From Prevotella sp. (lineage in GTDB: Bacteria; Bacteroidota; Bacteroidia; Bacteroidales; Bacteroidaceae): a stretch of 46,917 nt of DNA. Below are positions 14,315-23,400 of the stretch, piece after piece. The stretch is taken from positions 1 to 46,917 of the forward strand of contig JAEEQH010000023.1 of assembly GCA_016285245.1 (NCBI GenBank). The letters are read 5' to 3'. A model generated the notes under the pieces. The model was given only the letters and a program-made list of their open reading frames with translations, made no database searches and had not been told where the DNA came from. Positions within the stretch are counted from its first letter, which is position 1, and every line of letters begins with the position of its first letter. The position numbers and the translations under genes are program-made.

Positions 14315-14350
14315 GCAAAAGTGCGCAAATATTGTTTTGCGCACTTTTGC
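14315..14350. repeat. 15-bp perfect inverted repeat
   Basis: GCAAAAGTGCGCAAA at 14315-14329 and TTTGCGCACTTTTGC at 14336-14350 are exact reverse complements with a 6-nt loop. It lies just upstream of the -33 region of the HTH gene and downstream of the RND pump gene on the same strand. It may be an operator (perhaps for the HTH protein itself) or a terminator for the pump operon. Confidence 0.6.
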
Positions 14351-14375
14351 GCAGGGATGCAAAGCAATGCTCAAT

Positions 14376-14424
14376 TATTAATGCTTAATTCTTAATGCTT
14401 AATGCTTAATGCTTAATGCTTAAT
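14376..14424. repeat. tandem heptamer TTAATGC array
   Basis: At least four consecutive TTAATGC units with variants (TTAATTC) lie directly after the RND gene stop. A shorter array of the same type is at 14231-14257, in the leader of the HTH gene, and another at 9722-9748. Confidence 0.7.
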
Positions 14425-14441
14425 CGCCGAGGCGATATCTC

Positions 14442-17400
14442 TTATCTCTTCTTCTTGACCTTCTCCTCGAGTGTCTGGAAGACGACGAAGAGGGCGGGGA
14501 CGATGAACAGCAGGGCGATGGTGCCGATGAACATACCGCCGATGGTGCCTACGCCCAGCGAGCGGTTGCCGTTGGCACCGATGCCCGTGGCGAGGGCCAG
14601 GGGCAGCAGTCCGAAGATCATCGTCAGCGACGTCATCAGGATGGGCCGCAGACGGACGGCGGCGGCATCAAGGGCTGCCTCGACGATGCCCATGCCCTGG
14701 CGTCGTCGCACCGTGGCATATTCCGTGAGGAGGATGGCGGTCTTCGACAGCAGTCCGATGAGCATGATGAGTCCCGTCTGCATATAGATGTTGTTCTCCA
14801 GTCCCCAGAGGTTCGCGAAGAGGAAGCTGCCCGCCAGTCCGAAGGGCACGCTGAGGATGACGGCCATGGGTATGAACAGGCTCTCGTAGAGGGCGCAGAG
14901 GATGAGGTAGATGAACACGATGCAGATGACGAAGACCAGGGCAGTGGTGTTCTGAGCCGACGCCTCCTCGCGTGTCAGTCCGCCGAACTCATAGCCGTAG
15001 CCCTCGGGCAGCACCTCGGCGGCCACCTCGCGGATGGCGTCGATGGCCTGTCCGTTGCTGTAGCCCTCGGCGGCGGTGCCTCCTACCTGTATCGACGGGA
15101 AGAGGTTAAAGCGCGAGAGCGTCTCGGAGCCGTAGACGCGTGTCAGCGTCAGGTACTGGCCGATGGGCGACATCTCGCCCGACGTGCTACGTACGAAGAT
15201 GTTGTTCAGCGACTCCGCGTCGAGACGGTACTCCGGCGATGCCTGTACCATGACGCGGTAGAGTTTCGTGAAGCGCACGAAGTTCGAGGCGTACGTGCCG
15301 CCGACATAGCCTCCGAGGGCGTGTAGCACGTCGCTGGGCGACACGCCGTGGCGCTTGCAGAGGGCGGCGTCGACGTCGATGCGGTACTGCGGGTACTTCA
15401 GCGAGAAGTTGGTGAAGGCGCGGCTGATCTCCGGCCGTTCGTTCAGGGCGGCAATGAGGTGGTTCGTCTGGTCGAGCAGCTCATTGATGGTGCCGCCGTG
15501 CTTGTCCTGGACGTGCATCTCGAAGCCGTTCATGCGGCTGAAGCCCGGCAGCATATTCTGCATGTTCACCTGGATCTTCGCGTTGGTGATGTCAGCCGTG
15601 CGGCGGTAGATCTCCTCCATGACGCTCTCCACGTCGTCGCCCTTGCCTTTGCGCTCGCCCCACTTCTTCAGCTTCAGCGTGAAGTTGCCGTTCGACGACG
15701 ACTGCTCGAAGCTGTTGTTATTGCCGGCGATGAGCGAGTAGATGCGCAGCTGGGGCAGGTCGCTGATGCGGCGCTCTATCTCCTTCAGGATGCCGTAGGT
15801 CTCGTGCAGACTGGTTCCCGGCGATGCCTGGACGTTGATATAGACGGTTCCCATGTCCTCGTTGGGCACCAGTCCCGTCTTCGTCGAGTGCATCAGCCAC
15901 TCCAGCAGGGCGATGGCCACCATGACGAGGGCGATGGCCGTCTTGCTCTTCGTCGTGAAGCGTCCGACGGCGTGCTTATAGCGGTCGGATACCTTTGTGA
16001 AGACGCGGTTGAAACCGGCTTGGAAGCGGTTCAGCTTCGAGTCGCGCATGATAATGGCCGACAGGGCAGGGGAGAGTGTCAGAGCGTTGAACAGCGAGAT
16101 GGCGACGGCGATGGCCATCGTCAGTCCGAACTGCGTGTAGAATGTTCCCGTGACGCCGTTGATGAAGCAGACGGGCACGAAGACCGCCATGAACACCAGC
16201 GTCGTGGTGATCAGCGCTGAGGTGATGCCGTGCATGGCCTCCTCCACGGCCCCCTTTTCGTCCCCCGAGGGGGACACGTTAGTTTCGGTGCTTGAGACCA
16301 TAGTAGCCCCCTCGGGGGCAGAAGGGGGGGCTTCCAGTCGCGCTTGCACCGCCTCCACCACCACGATGGCATCGTCGACGACGGTGCCGATGACCAGCAC
16401 CAGGGCGAAGAGAGTCAGCATATTCAGGGAGAAGCCGATGGCATAGATGACCGCCAGCGTGGCCACCAGCGAGACGACGATGGCGATGGCGGGGATGATG
16501 GTGGCTCGCCATGAGCCGAGGAACAGCCAGACGACGAGGATCACCAGCAGCAGTGCCTCCAGCAGCGTCTCCACGACGCTGGTGATGGAGGCGTCGAGGA
16601 AGTCCTTCTTCGATTCCAGATCCTCGATGACGATGCCCGGCGGCAGCGACTGGCGTATCTCCTCCACCTCGCGGTCTATCTGCTTGATGATCTCGTTGGC
16701 GTTCGAGCCGCTCACCTGGTTGATGCTGATGTTCACACCCGGGCGGCCGTTGGTCTCACCTATAATATTATAGTTCTGCGACCCCAGCTCCACACGGGCG
16801 ATGTCGCCGATGCGCAGCACGTTGCCGTCGGGCAGCGAGCGGACGACCATCTCCTCGTAGCCCTGCTCCTCCTCGTAGCGGCCGCGGTATTTCAGCACGT
16901 ACTGGAACTTGTTGTCGCTCTCGGCGCCCAGCGTACCCGTGGCCACCTCGACGTTCTGCTCGTCGAGCACCTTCGTGATGTCCGAGGGCACCAGTCCGTA
17001 GCGCGCCATCTTCATGGGGTCGAGCCAGATGCGCATGGAGTAGTCGGCCCCCATCACGTTCACGTCGCCCACACCGGGGATACGGCTCAGTCGCGGCTCG
17101 ATGTTGATCTTCGTGTAGTTCGCCAGGAACGCGCGGTCGAACGTCGAGTCGGGGCTGTAGACGGCTATCTGCTTGATGTTGCTCGTCTGTCGCTTGCGGA
17201 CGGTGATGCCGCTCTTCACCACGTCGCTGGGCAGGCGGCCCTGGACGGTGGCGGCGCGGTTCTGGACGTTCACCATCGCCATGTCGGCATCGGTGCCCTG
17301 TCGGAAGAAGATGCCGATGGAGGCGCTGCCGTTGTTCGATGCCGTCGACGACATATACATCATGCCCTCGACGCCGTTGATGGCCTCCTCGAGTGGTACG

Positions 17401-17588
17401 ATGACGCTCTTCTGCACCGTCTCGGCATTGGCACCGGTGTAGTTGGCCAGTATGCGCACCACCGGTGGCGCTATCTCCGGAAACTGCTCCAGCGCCAGTC
17501 GGGTCAGGCCGATGAGTCCTACCAGCACCATCAGCACGCTGATGACACCTGACAGTATCGGTCGTTCTATGAATGTTCTTACCTTCAT
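14442..17588 (-). CDS. RND multidrug efflux transporter (AcrB/HAE1 type)
   Basis: 1,048 residues, the normal length for the family. The N-terminus (MKVRTFIERPILSGVISVLMVLVGLIGLTRLALEQFPEIAPP) and the first periplasmic loop (GANAETVQKSVIVPLEEAINGVEGMMYMSS) match AcrB-type inner-membrane pumps. The TM4 acidic pair is present as VVDDAIVVVEAV (about residues 404-405), and the TM10 Lys appears in GLLSKTAILLTEYA. It uses proton motive force to export drugs or lipophilic compounds together with the adaptor encoded 18 bp upstream. No TolC-like outer membrane factor gene follows; the 3' side is intergenic repeat. Residues about 420-447, in a cytoplasmic loop after TM4, are an in-frame palindromic repeat insert (PPSAPEGAT...SPSGDEKGA) absent from normal family members. 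Confidence 0.93.
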   Translation of the reverse strand: MKVRTFIERPILSGVISVLMVLVGLIGLTRLALEQFPEIAPPVVRILANYTGANAETVQKSVIVPLEEAINGVEGMMYMSSTASNNGSASIGIFFRQGTDADMAMVNVQNRAATVQGRLPSDVVKSGITVRKRQTSNIKQIAVYSPDSTFDRAFLANYTKINIEPRLSRIPGVGDVNVMGADYSMRIWLDPMKMARYGLVPSDITKVLDEQNVEVATGTLGAESDNKFQYVLKYRGRYEEEQGYEEMVVRSLPDGNVLRIGDIARVELGSQNYNIIGETNGRPGVNISINQVSGSNANEIIKQIDREVEEIRQSLPPGIVIEDLESKKDFLDASITSVVETLLEALLLVILVVWLFLGSWRATIIPAIAIVVSLVATLAVIYAIGFSLNMLTLFALVLVIGTVVDDAIVVVEAVQARLEAPPSAPEGATMVSSTETNVSPSGDEKGAVEEAMHGITSALITTTLVFMAVFVPVCFINGVTGTFYTQFGLTMAIAVAISLFNALTLSPALSAIIMRDSKLNRFQAGFNRVFTKVSDRYKHAVGRFTTKSKTAIALVMVAIALLEWLMHSTKTGLVPNEDMGTVYINVQASPGTSLHETYGILKEIERRISDLPQLRIYSLIAGNNNSFEQSSSNGNFTLKLKKWGERKGKGDDVESVMEEIYRRTADITNAKIQVNMQNMLPGFSRMNGFEMHVQDKHGGTINELLDQTNHLIAALNERPEISRAFTNFSLKYPQYRIDVDAALCKRHGVSPSDVLHALGGYVGGTYASNFVRFTKLYRVMVQASPEYRLDAESLNNIFVRSTSGEMSPIGQYLTLTRVYGSETLSRFNLFPSIQVGGTAAEGYSNGQAIDAIREVAAEVLPEGYGYEFGGLTREEASAQNTTALVFVICIVFIYLILCALYESLFIPMAVILSVPFGLAGSFLFANLWGLENNIYMQTGLIMLIGLLSKTAILLTEYATVRRRQGMGIVEAALDAAAVRLRPILMTSLTMIFGLLPLALATGIGANGNRSLGVGTIGGMFIGTIALLFIVPALFVVFQTLEEKVKKKR
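16248..16331. repeat. palindromic repeat inserted in frame in the RND gene
   Basis: The arms 16249-16275 and 16303-16331 are imperfect reverse complements built on CCCCCGAGGGGG and CCCTTTTCG / AGAAGGGGG. The 84-bp insert is 28 codons, leaving the pump frame intact. Confidence 0.75.
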
Positions 17589-17606
17589 TGTATATAAGCC
17601 TCTAAC

Positions 17607-18710
17607 TTAGGGGGCAACGACAATTCCTTCTTTCAGCAGGCCGGCACCCTCGGCGATGATGGTGTCACCCTCGTTGAGGCCCTCCTCCACGATGTACTCT
17701 TTCCCGTTGTTCTGTGGAAACAGGTTGATGGGCGTGGCCTTCGTCTTGCCGTCGACGATGCGGTAGACGAACATACGGTTCTGCAGCTCGTAGGTGGCCT
17801 CCTGCGGTATGACGATGCAGTCCGTGCGCTTCGTCGGCACCACCACCGTGGCGCTGCCGCCGTTGTGCAGCAGGTGGTCGGGGTTCGCAAACGTGGCACG
17901 GAGCGTCACGGCACCCGTCGTGTTGTCCACGGTGCCGCTGACGGCGCTGATGTGGCCCGCTACGGGGTAGTCGCGGCCGTTGCTCAAGCGCAGCGTCACC
18001 GCCGGCGCCTCGCTGATGAACGCCGCCACGGAGCCGTAACGGCTGACGAGGTCCAGCTCCTGGTCCTCGGTGATGCTGAAGTAGGCGTACACCTCGCTGT
18101 CGTCGGCCACGGTGACCAGCGGCTCGCTGATGGTGCTGCTGACCAGCGACCCTACGTGCCAGGGAATCATCGACGTCACGCCGTTGGCGGGACTCTTCAC
18201 CTCGGTATAGCTCAGGTTGTTGCGGGCGCTCGTCTCCTGGGCTTTCGCCTGAGCCAGCGCCGCCTCGGCCTCCAGCAGGGCGTTGCGCATCGTCGTGACG
18301 CTCACGGCACCCACGACGTGGCTCTCCTGCAGGCGTGTCTCGTTCTCGTAGTTCATGCGGGCCGTCGCCAGCCGTGCCTCCGCACTCTTACGGGCGCTGA
18401 CGGCCGACTCCAGGGCGGCGCGGTAGGGCACCTGGTCGATGACGAACAGCGTCTGGCCCTTCCGCACGTTCTCGCCCTCGCCGATGAGTATGCGGGTGAT
18501 GCATCCCGACACCTGCGGGCGCACCTCTACTATCTGGCGGCCTGTCAGTGTGGCGCTGTACTGGCGCGCGAGGTTCATGTCCTGACGTCCCACCACGAGG
18601 GTTTTGTATTTGGCTGCATCGCGTGCCTTTGGCTTTTCTTTCCCGCACGCTGCGGCAAGCATACACGCCACGGCGATGCCTAAAAAACTTGTATATAACT
18701 TAGTCTTCAT
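17607..18710 (-). CDS. RND efflux periplasmic adaptor lipoprotein (AcrA type)
   Basis: About 367 residues from the ATG at 18710 (MKTKLYTSFLGIAVACM...), chosen because it starts the lipoprotein signal peptide; the lipobox LAAAC puts the lipidated residue at Cys22. Typical adaptor order follows: a lipoyl half-motif (VEVRPQVSGCITRILIGEGENVRKGQTLFVID), an alpha-hairpin (SAVSARKSAEARLATARMNYENETRLQESHVVGAVSVTTMRNALLEAEAALAQAKAQ), the second lipoyl half (LSYTEVKSPANGVTSMIPWHVGSLVSS), then beta-barrel and membrane-proximal domains. It is transcribed first in the operon, 18 bp before the pump gene. It should bridge that pump to an outer membrane channel encoded elsewhere. Confidence 0.92.
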   Translation of the reverse strand: MKTKLYTSFLGIAVACMLAAACGKEKPKARDAAKYKTLVVGRQDMNLARQYSATLTGRQIVEVRPQVSGCITRILIGEGENVRKGQTLFVIDQVPYRAALESAVSARKSAEARLATARMNYENETRLQESHVVGAVSVTTMRNALLEAEAALAQAKAQETSARNNLSYTEVKSPANGVTSMIPWHVGSLVSSTISEPLVTVADDSEVYAYFSITEDQELDLVSRYGSVAAFISEAPAVTLRLSNGRDYPVAGHISAVSGTVDNTTGAVTLRATFANPDHLLHNGGSATVVVPTKRTDCIVIPQEATYELQNRMFVYRIVDGKTKATPINLFPQNNGKEYIVEEGLNEGDTIIAEGAGLLKEGIVVAP

Positions 18711-18734
18711 GTTCCTCGGTTGTAATAATGGGCA

Positions 18735-18742
18735 CAAAAATA
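18735..18742 (-). promoter_or_regulatory. -7 box of the efflux operon
   Basis: The minus strand reads TATTTTTG, matching TAnnTTTG, 24 nt upstream of the adaptor start. The -33 box is poor, as is common for regulated promoters. Confidence 0.5.
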
Positions 18743-18837
18743 CGAAAAAAATCCTAAACCACACCTTTTCTCTTCTATATTTTATAATTTATTCATGTTT
18801 TACAATAATCTTCCCCTGCCCGACGTTATTTTAGAGT

Positions 18838-19983
18838 ATGCAGTGGACTGACAGAATAAGACAGGTGAAGATACTCCTCGTGGTGGCCGCAGCGGTTATT
18901 GCCGTGGCGTCGCTGCTCATCTCGCACTTCCTCGTGCGCGACCTCTCCAAGGAGGAGCGCAACCGCATGGAGGTGTGGGCACAGGCTCTCCACGCCCTGA
19001 ACAATGCCGACGAGAACACCGACGTGGCCCTCATCCTCGACGTGATGAAGGGCAACAACACCATCCCCGTCATCGTCCTCAACAGCGAGGGCGGCATCGA
19101 CGACTACCGCAACATCTCCGGCATCGACGAGAATTCTCCATCACCCACTATTAATTCTCAATTGACGAAGTACGCCCGCCGTATGCAGGCCTCCGGCGAC
19201 ACCATCCGCGTCGACTCCCAGATTGTCTGCTACGACGAGTCCATCATGCTCAAGCGCCTGCAGGCATGGCCCTACGTGCAGCTCGGCATCGTCATGATCT
19301 TTGTCGTCGTCGCCATCTTCGCCCTGCTGTCGTCGAAGCGGGCCGAGCAGAACAAGGTGTGGGTGGGACTGTCGAAGGAGACCGCCCACCAGCTCGGAAC
19401 CCCCATCTCCAGTCTCATGGCGTGGGTGGAGATCCTGAAGGAGAACTACCCCGACGACGCGCTCATCCCCGAGATGGACAAGGACGTGAAGCGCCTGGAG
19501 CTCATCGCCGAGCGTTTCTCGAAGATCGGCTCCCTGCCCGAGCCCGTGGAGTCGTCGATGAACCAGGTGCTCGACCATGTTGTCGACTACATGGACCGTC
19601 GCACGTCGCGCAAGGTGGAGATTGTGCGCCACCTGCCCGACCACGACGTTCGTGTCAGGATGAACGCTCAGCTCTTTGAGTGGGTCATCGAGAACCTCTG
19701 CAAGAACGCCGTCGACGCCATGGAGGGTGCCGGCCGCATCGACCTCACGCTCATCGAGGAGGAGGGTGGTGGCGTTGCCGTCGAGGTCGCCGACAACGGC
19801 AAGGGCATCCGCAAGAAGGACATCGGCCACGTCTTCACCCCCGGCTTCACCACGAAGAAGCGCGGCTGGGGTCTTGGTCTCTCGCTGGCGCGCCGCATCG
19901 TCGAGGAGTACCACCACGGCCGCATCTTCGTCAAGCAGTCCGAGCTGGGCCGCGGCACCACCTTCCGCATTGAGCTGAAGTAA
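18838..19983 (+). CDS. two-transmembrane sensor histidine kinase
   Basis: 381 residues. TM1 (ILLVVAAAVIAVASLLISHFLV) and TM2 (YVQLGIVMIFVVVAIFALLSS) flank a small periplasmic sensor of about 110 residues. The H-box is ETAHQLGTPISSLMAW; the HATPase domain has the N-box ENLCKNAVDAMEGAG, G1 ADNGKGI, an F-box-like VFTPGFTTKK and G2 GWGLGLSLARRI. It lies divergent from the efflux operon, with 127 bp between start codons. No response regulator gene is adjacent, so it is an orphan kinase. TATTTTAG at 18827-18834 ends only 3 nt before the ATG and could be a near-consensus -7 box of a leaderless transcript. A repeat-like in-frame stretch at 19131-19166 encodes ENSPSPTINSQL in the sensor. Confidence 0.88.
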   Translation: MQWTDRIRQVKILLVVAAAVIAVASLLISHFLVRDLSKEERNRMEVWAQALHALNNADENTDVALILDVMKGNNTIPVIVLNSEGGIDDYRNISGIDENSPSPTINSQLTKYARRMQASGDTIRVDSQIVCYDESIMLKRLQAWPYVQLGIVMIFVVVAIFALLSSKRAEQNKVWVGLSKETAHQLGTPISSLMAWVEILKENYPDDALIPEMDKDVKRLELIAERFSKIGSLPEPVESSMNQVLDHVVDYMDRRTSRKVEIVRHLPDHDVRVRMNAQLFEWVIENLCKNAVDAMEGAGRIDLTLIEEEGGGVAVEVADNGKGIRKKDIGHVFTPGFTTKKRGWGLGLSLARRIVEEYHHGRIFVKQSELGRGTTFRIELK

Positions 19984-20372
19984 TTCTCTAATAGGATCAA
20001 TAGAACCGACCCCTGATCACAAAACTGGGTACGCAGCGAACGCTGCCGACAATTTCCGCGCCCGCTGCCGATATTAGCAGCGGGCGCTGCTGATTATTTC
20101 CCCGCCCGCTGCGAGAACGAAAAGATCGGCCTTTCCCCTGCTCCGATAAGGTTTTTCCCCGTAAACATCCTCCTCGCTCCCGTAAACAGGCTTCTCTCTT
20201 CTGACAGAGTGATCCTGTGTCGGTTCTTCTGACTCATTTTTTGTTAATCACCGGACTTTGCAACCTATTTTGTGATTATCAGTGGATTCTTTTCAATTTG
20301 TCTCAAAAACGATTGCGTTTGTCTCTTTTCTATGTTTTCTCCATTTCCTTTGTGTATTTTTCTTCAACTTTT
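19984..20372. repeat. gene-free region with decayed REP copies and hairpins
   Basis: About 390 bp without a supported gene. A decayed REP copy (GGATCAATAGAACCGACCCC then TGATCA) lies at 19994-20019, another (TGATCCTGTGTCGGTTCTTC then TGACTCA) at 20210-20236. Between them CGCCCGCTGC at 20059-20068 pairs perfectly with GCAGCGGGCG at 20077-20086, and a further CCCGCCCGCTGC copy is at about 20101. CCCGTAAACA occurs twice (about 20158 and 20190). The rest is T-rich leader before the big operon. Confidence 0.65.
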
Positions 20373-20404
20373 TTTGCTTTTCTTATATATAATGTGTAAC
20401 TTTG
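20373..20404 (+). promoter_or_regulatory. promoter of the six-gene surface operon
   Basis: TTTG at 20373-20376, a 20-bp spacer and TAACTTTG at 20397-20404 match both consensus boxes perfectly. The first ATG is 44 nt downstream. No other strong promoter is seen until 39853, so this probably drives about 19 kb. Confidence 0.78.
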
Positions 20405-20448
20405 TAGCCTAAATTACAACAGAAGTTAATCAAACATAAACCAAGCAT

Positions 20449-23400
20449 ATGAAAAGACTATTACTGTTTGCCCTGTCACTAATGGCTGTGACGGGTATGT
20501 TGAGAGCACAGAACTCATCACATTGGAGCTCTCCGGGTGGTGGTTACATGGACGAGACCTTTGTCTATGCCGAGTTGGTGCTCAACGGTGAAACCGTTTA
20601 TGACCAAAGCACCTATAACAGCTACGAGTTTGCCGCCTTCATTGGCGATGAACTTCGCGGTAAGGGTACTGTTATGTCGAACCCCTTTATATTGACAACG
20701 GAAGCCTACATATTGCGTTTCCGTGTGGAAGGCAGCCTCGATACTGACGATGGTGAATTCATCACTTTCAAGGCTTACAATCCATCAACGGGTCTGGAGT
20801 ACGACCTGACAGTAAACACTGAGGAGGTTATGTTTACTGGTGAGACGGAAGCTATTCCTTCGAGCGCTACTCAGCTAGGACTGACAGAGCCCACTAGCAT
20901 CTCGCTGAATAACATTTATGTCAACGTAGGTGAGACGGTCGACCCGCTGCAATATGTGACTGTGACCCCTTGGGATGCCACGCTGCCCAACAACATTGAA
21001 TGGGCATACGGCCAAGGCGGTAATAACTATTTTAGTTTCAAGAATAATGACGGCATTTGGGGTATCAAGGGCGTGAATCCCACCACTACCGGCGCGTCGG
21101 TATGGATGACTTACGGCTCACTGGATGCAGAGGGCGTGGTTTACGTCTACCAGCCTGCCACCGCCCTCAGCCGCACACAGGCGGAGCTGACGGTATATCT
21201 TGGCAATGAGCCGATAGTATTGGACCAACTCCTTCAGGGCACCTACGAACTGGCCCCCGCGAATACCACCGACAAAGTAGTATGGGTATCGAGCAACACC
21301 CAAGTAGTGAGTCATGGCGATGCATGGGTTGCCCTCGAAGCCGGCGATGCTGTGATGACAGCTACCGTCTACGACTATGATGACAACATCCGCACGGGCA
21401 TCAACCCCATCACCGTCACCGTACATGTCCGTCAGGGCGTGTCGAGCATTACCAGCCCCTACAATAGCGACGATTACTTGGCTTGCTCGGTGGATGACGA
21501 CCTGACGGCGTATCTTGTGGATGGCATGATGTTTAATGTGCTCCCTTCAACAGCCTACGATAAGGACGTCACTTTCGAGGTCAGCCCTAACGACTATGCC
21601 CTTTATGTCGATACTGACGGCCATATCAAAGTCAAGCACGATGGTTCTAATGGTGTTGTCACGGTGAGGAGCAAGTCCAATCCCGATGTCTCTTGCGACA
21701 TTTATGTCAATGCCTACAATGACGTGAGAAACGTGACGTTCAACCAAGATGTGCTCACCATCCCCTTGACATCGGACAATATGGACATCACCGACATCGT
21801 GAAGGCAAATTTCAATATTTTGCCTGCAGATGCCGAAGGTTTCTATGACAGTTACGTGGAAATCACGTCGAATAACACAGACGTGGTGGATATAGAAACT
21901 GGCGAGTTCGTGTATTCTCCAGAACTTCCGATTACCGTGACTGCGAAGGAGGCCGGTACAGCAACGATTACCCTGGAGTATTGGGCTAATGACTATCTTG
22001 GTCAGGAATTTGGCAATCCACGGTGGACTGGTGACACCAAGACGTTCACCATCAACGTGACCTGTGGCGTGACGGGCATCACCAGCCCATTCCAGTCCGA
22101 TGACTCTAGCAGTCCCTACGAGTATCTCGACTGTATGCTCGGCGACGACCTGACCTCGTATTTCGTTGACGGCAAGGCGTTTAACATTGTGCCTGCTGCT
22201 GCAACGAACAAGGCAGTGACGCTTAGCTATTATGATCCAGGAGCAGACCAACACTGTGTTACGATAGATTCTGAAGGTACCATCACAGCTACCCAAGGTG
22301 GCTCAGAGTGGATCCTTGTGACATCCGTCGACAACCCCCAAGCCTCCACCTACGTCAAGGTGCGCGTTCACGACGAGTTCAAGACCCTGACCGCTCCCGT
22401 TCCAGAGTATACTGTGAACTTCACGGGTTCGGGAATGAACATCACCGAGATTCTGGATAACGCGATTGTCATGGGTCCCGAGGGTTCCTATGTTATCTAT
22501 GAGGGTACTGACTATGCGAATATCTACAACATCAGCAACCCCAATGTGTTGGAGATCAACGATAATGGTGCCTTTGTAAAGGCTGTCGGTACCACGACGG
22601 TCACCATGACCATTAAGTGGAAGGACTGGCTCGCTGCTGAGTTCGACCCCACGGGTGCTCCTCACGAGACAGAGGTCTCAGCCTCTTTCACTGTCATCGT
22701 TTCGGAGGGACTCACCGGCCTGACCGTCCAATACTTCGCTCCCCAATCCGATGGTAATGAAGGAAAGATACAGGTAAGCTCTATACCTGAAGGTTGCACC
22801 ATAAACCCCAACTTGGTGGAGGTTACGGCAACCTACTATGACAACGATGACTGGTCTAACTATATGGACAACATTCTGGAGATCGGCTCGTTCGCCGTTG
22901 GTGAGGAAGAAGGCACCGTCTGGGCTCCCGTCACCCTGAAGAATATCCCAGGAAAGGTGATGTTTACTGCCACCTATCCCGTGGGAAATGACAACATCAG
23001 CATGACCACCGATCCGCAGGAGCTGGGCTACGACTTCCAGGTCAATGGCGGCTGGGAGTGGCGCACCATTCCCTACGGTATTCTTAAGAGTCTGAATAGT
23101 TTGTTCGACGACAATCTCATAGAGATCCGTACGCAGAGTGAGCAGGTGTACAACGACCCGACGTACGGACTCTTCGGTGATCTCGACCTCCTGTCGCAGA
23201 ACGTGTGCTTCAAGCTGAAGACCGAATCGAGCACCGGCACGAACCCCGGTGGGCCACAGCCTGAGCAGACTGAGGCGAGCAGCAACTACCTCTACGGTGG
23301 CACGCTGGGCGTGGACGACCCCATCACCCTGCGTAAAGGCTGGAACTGGATTCCTAACCCCTATGTGTTCCGTCGTTATATCATCAATGGCCTGTCGGGC

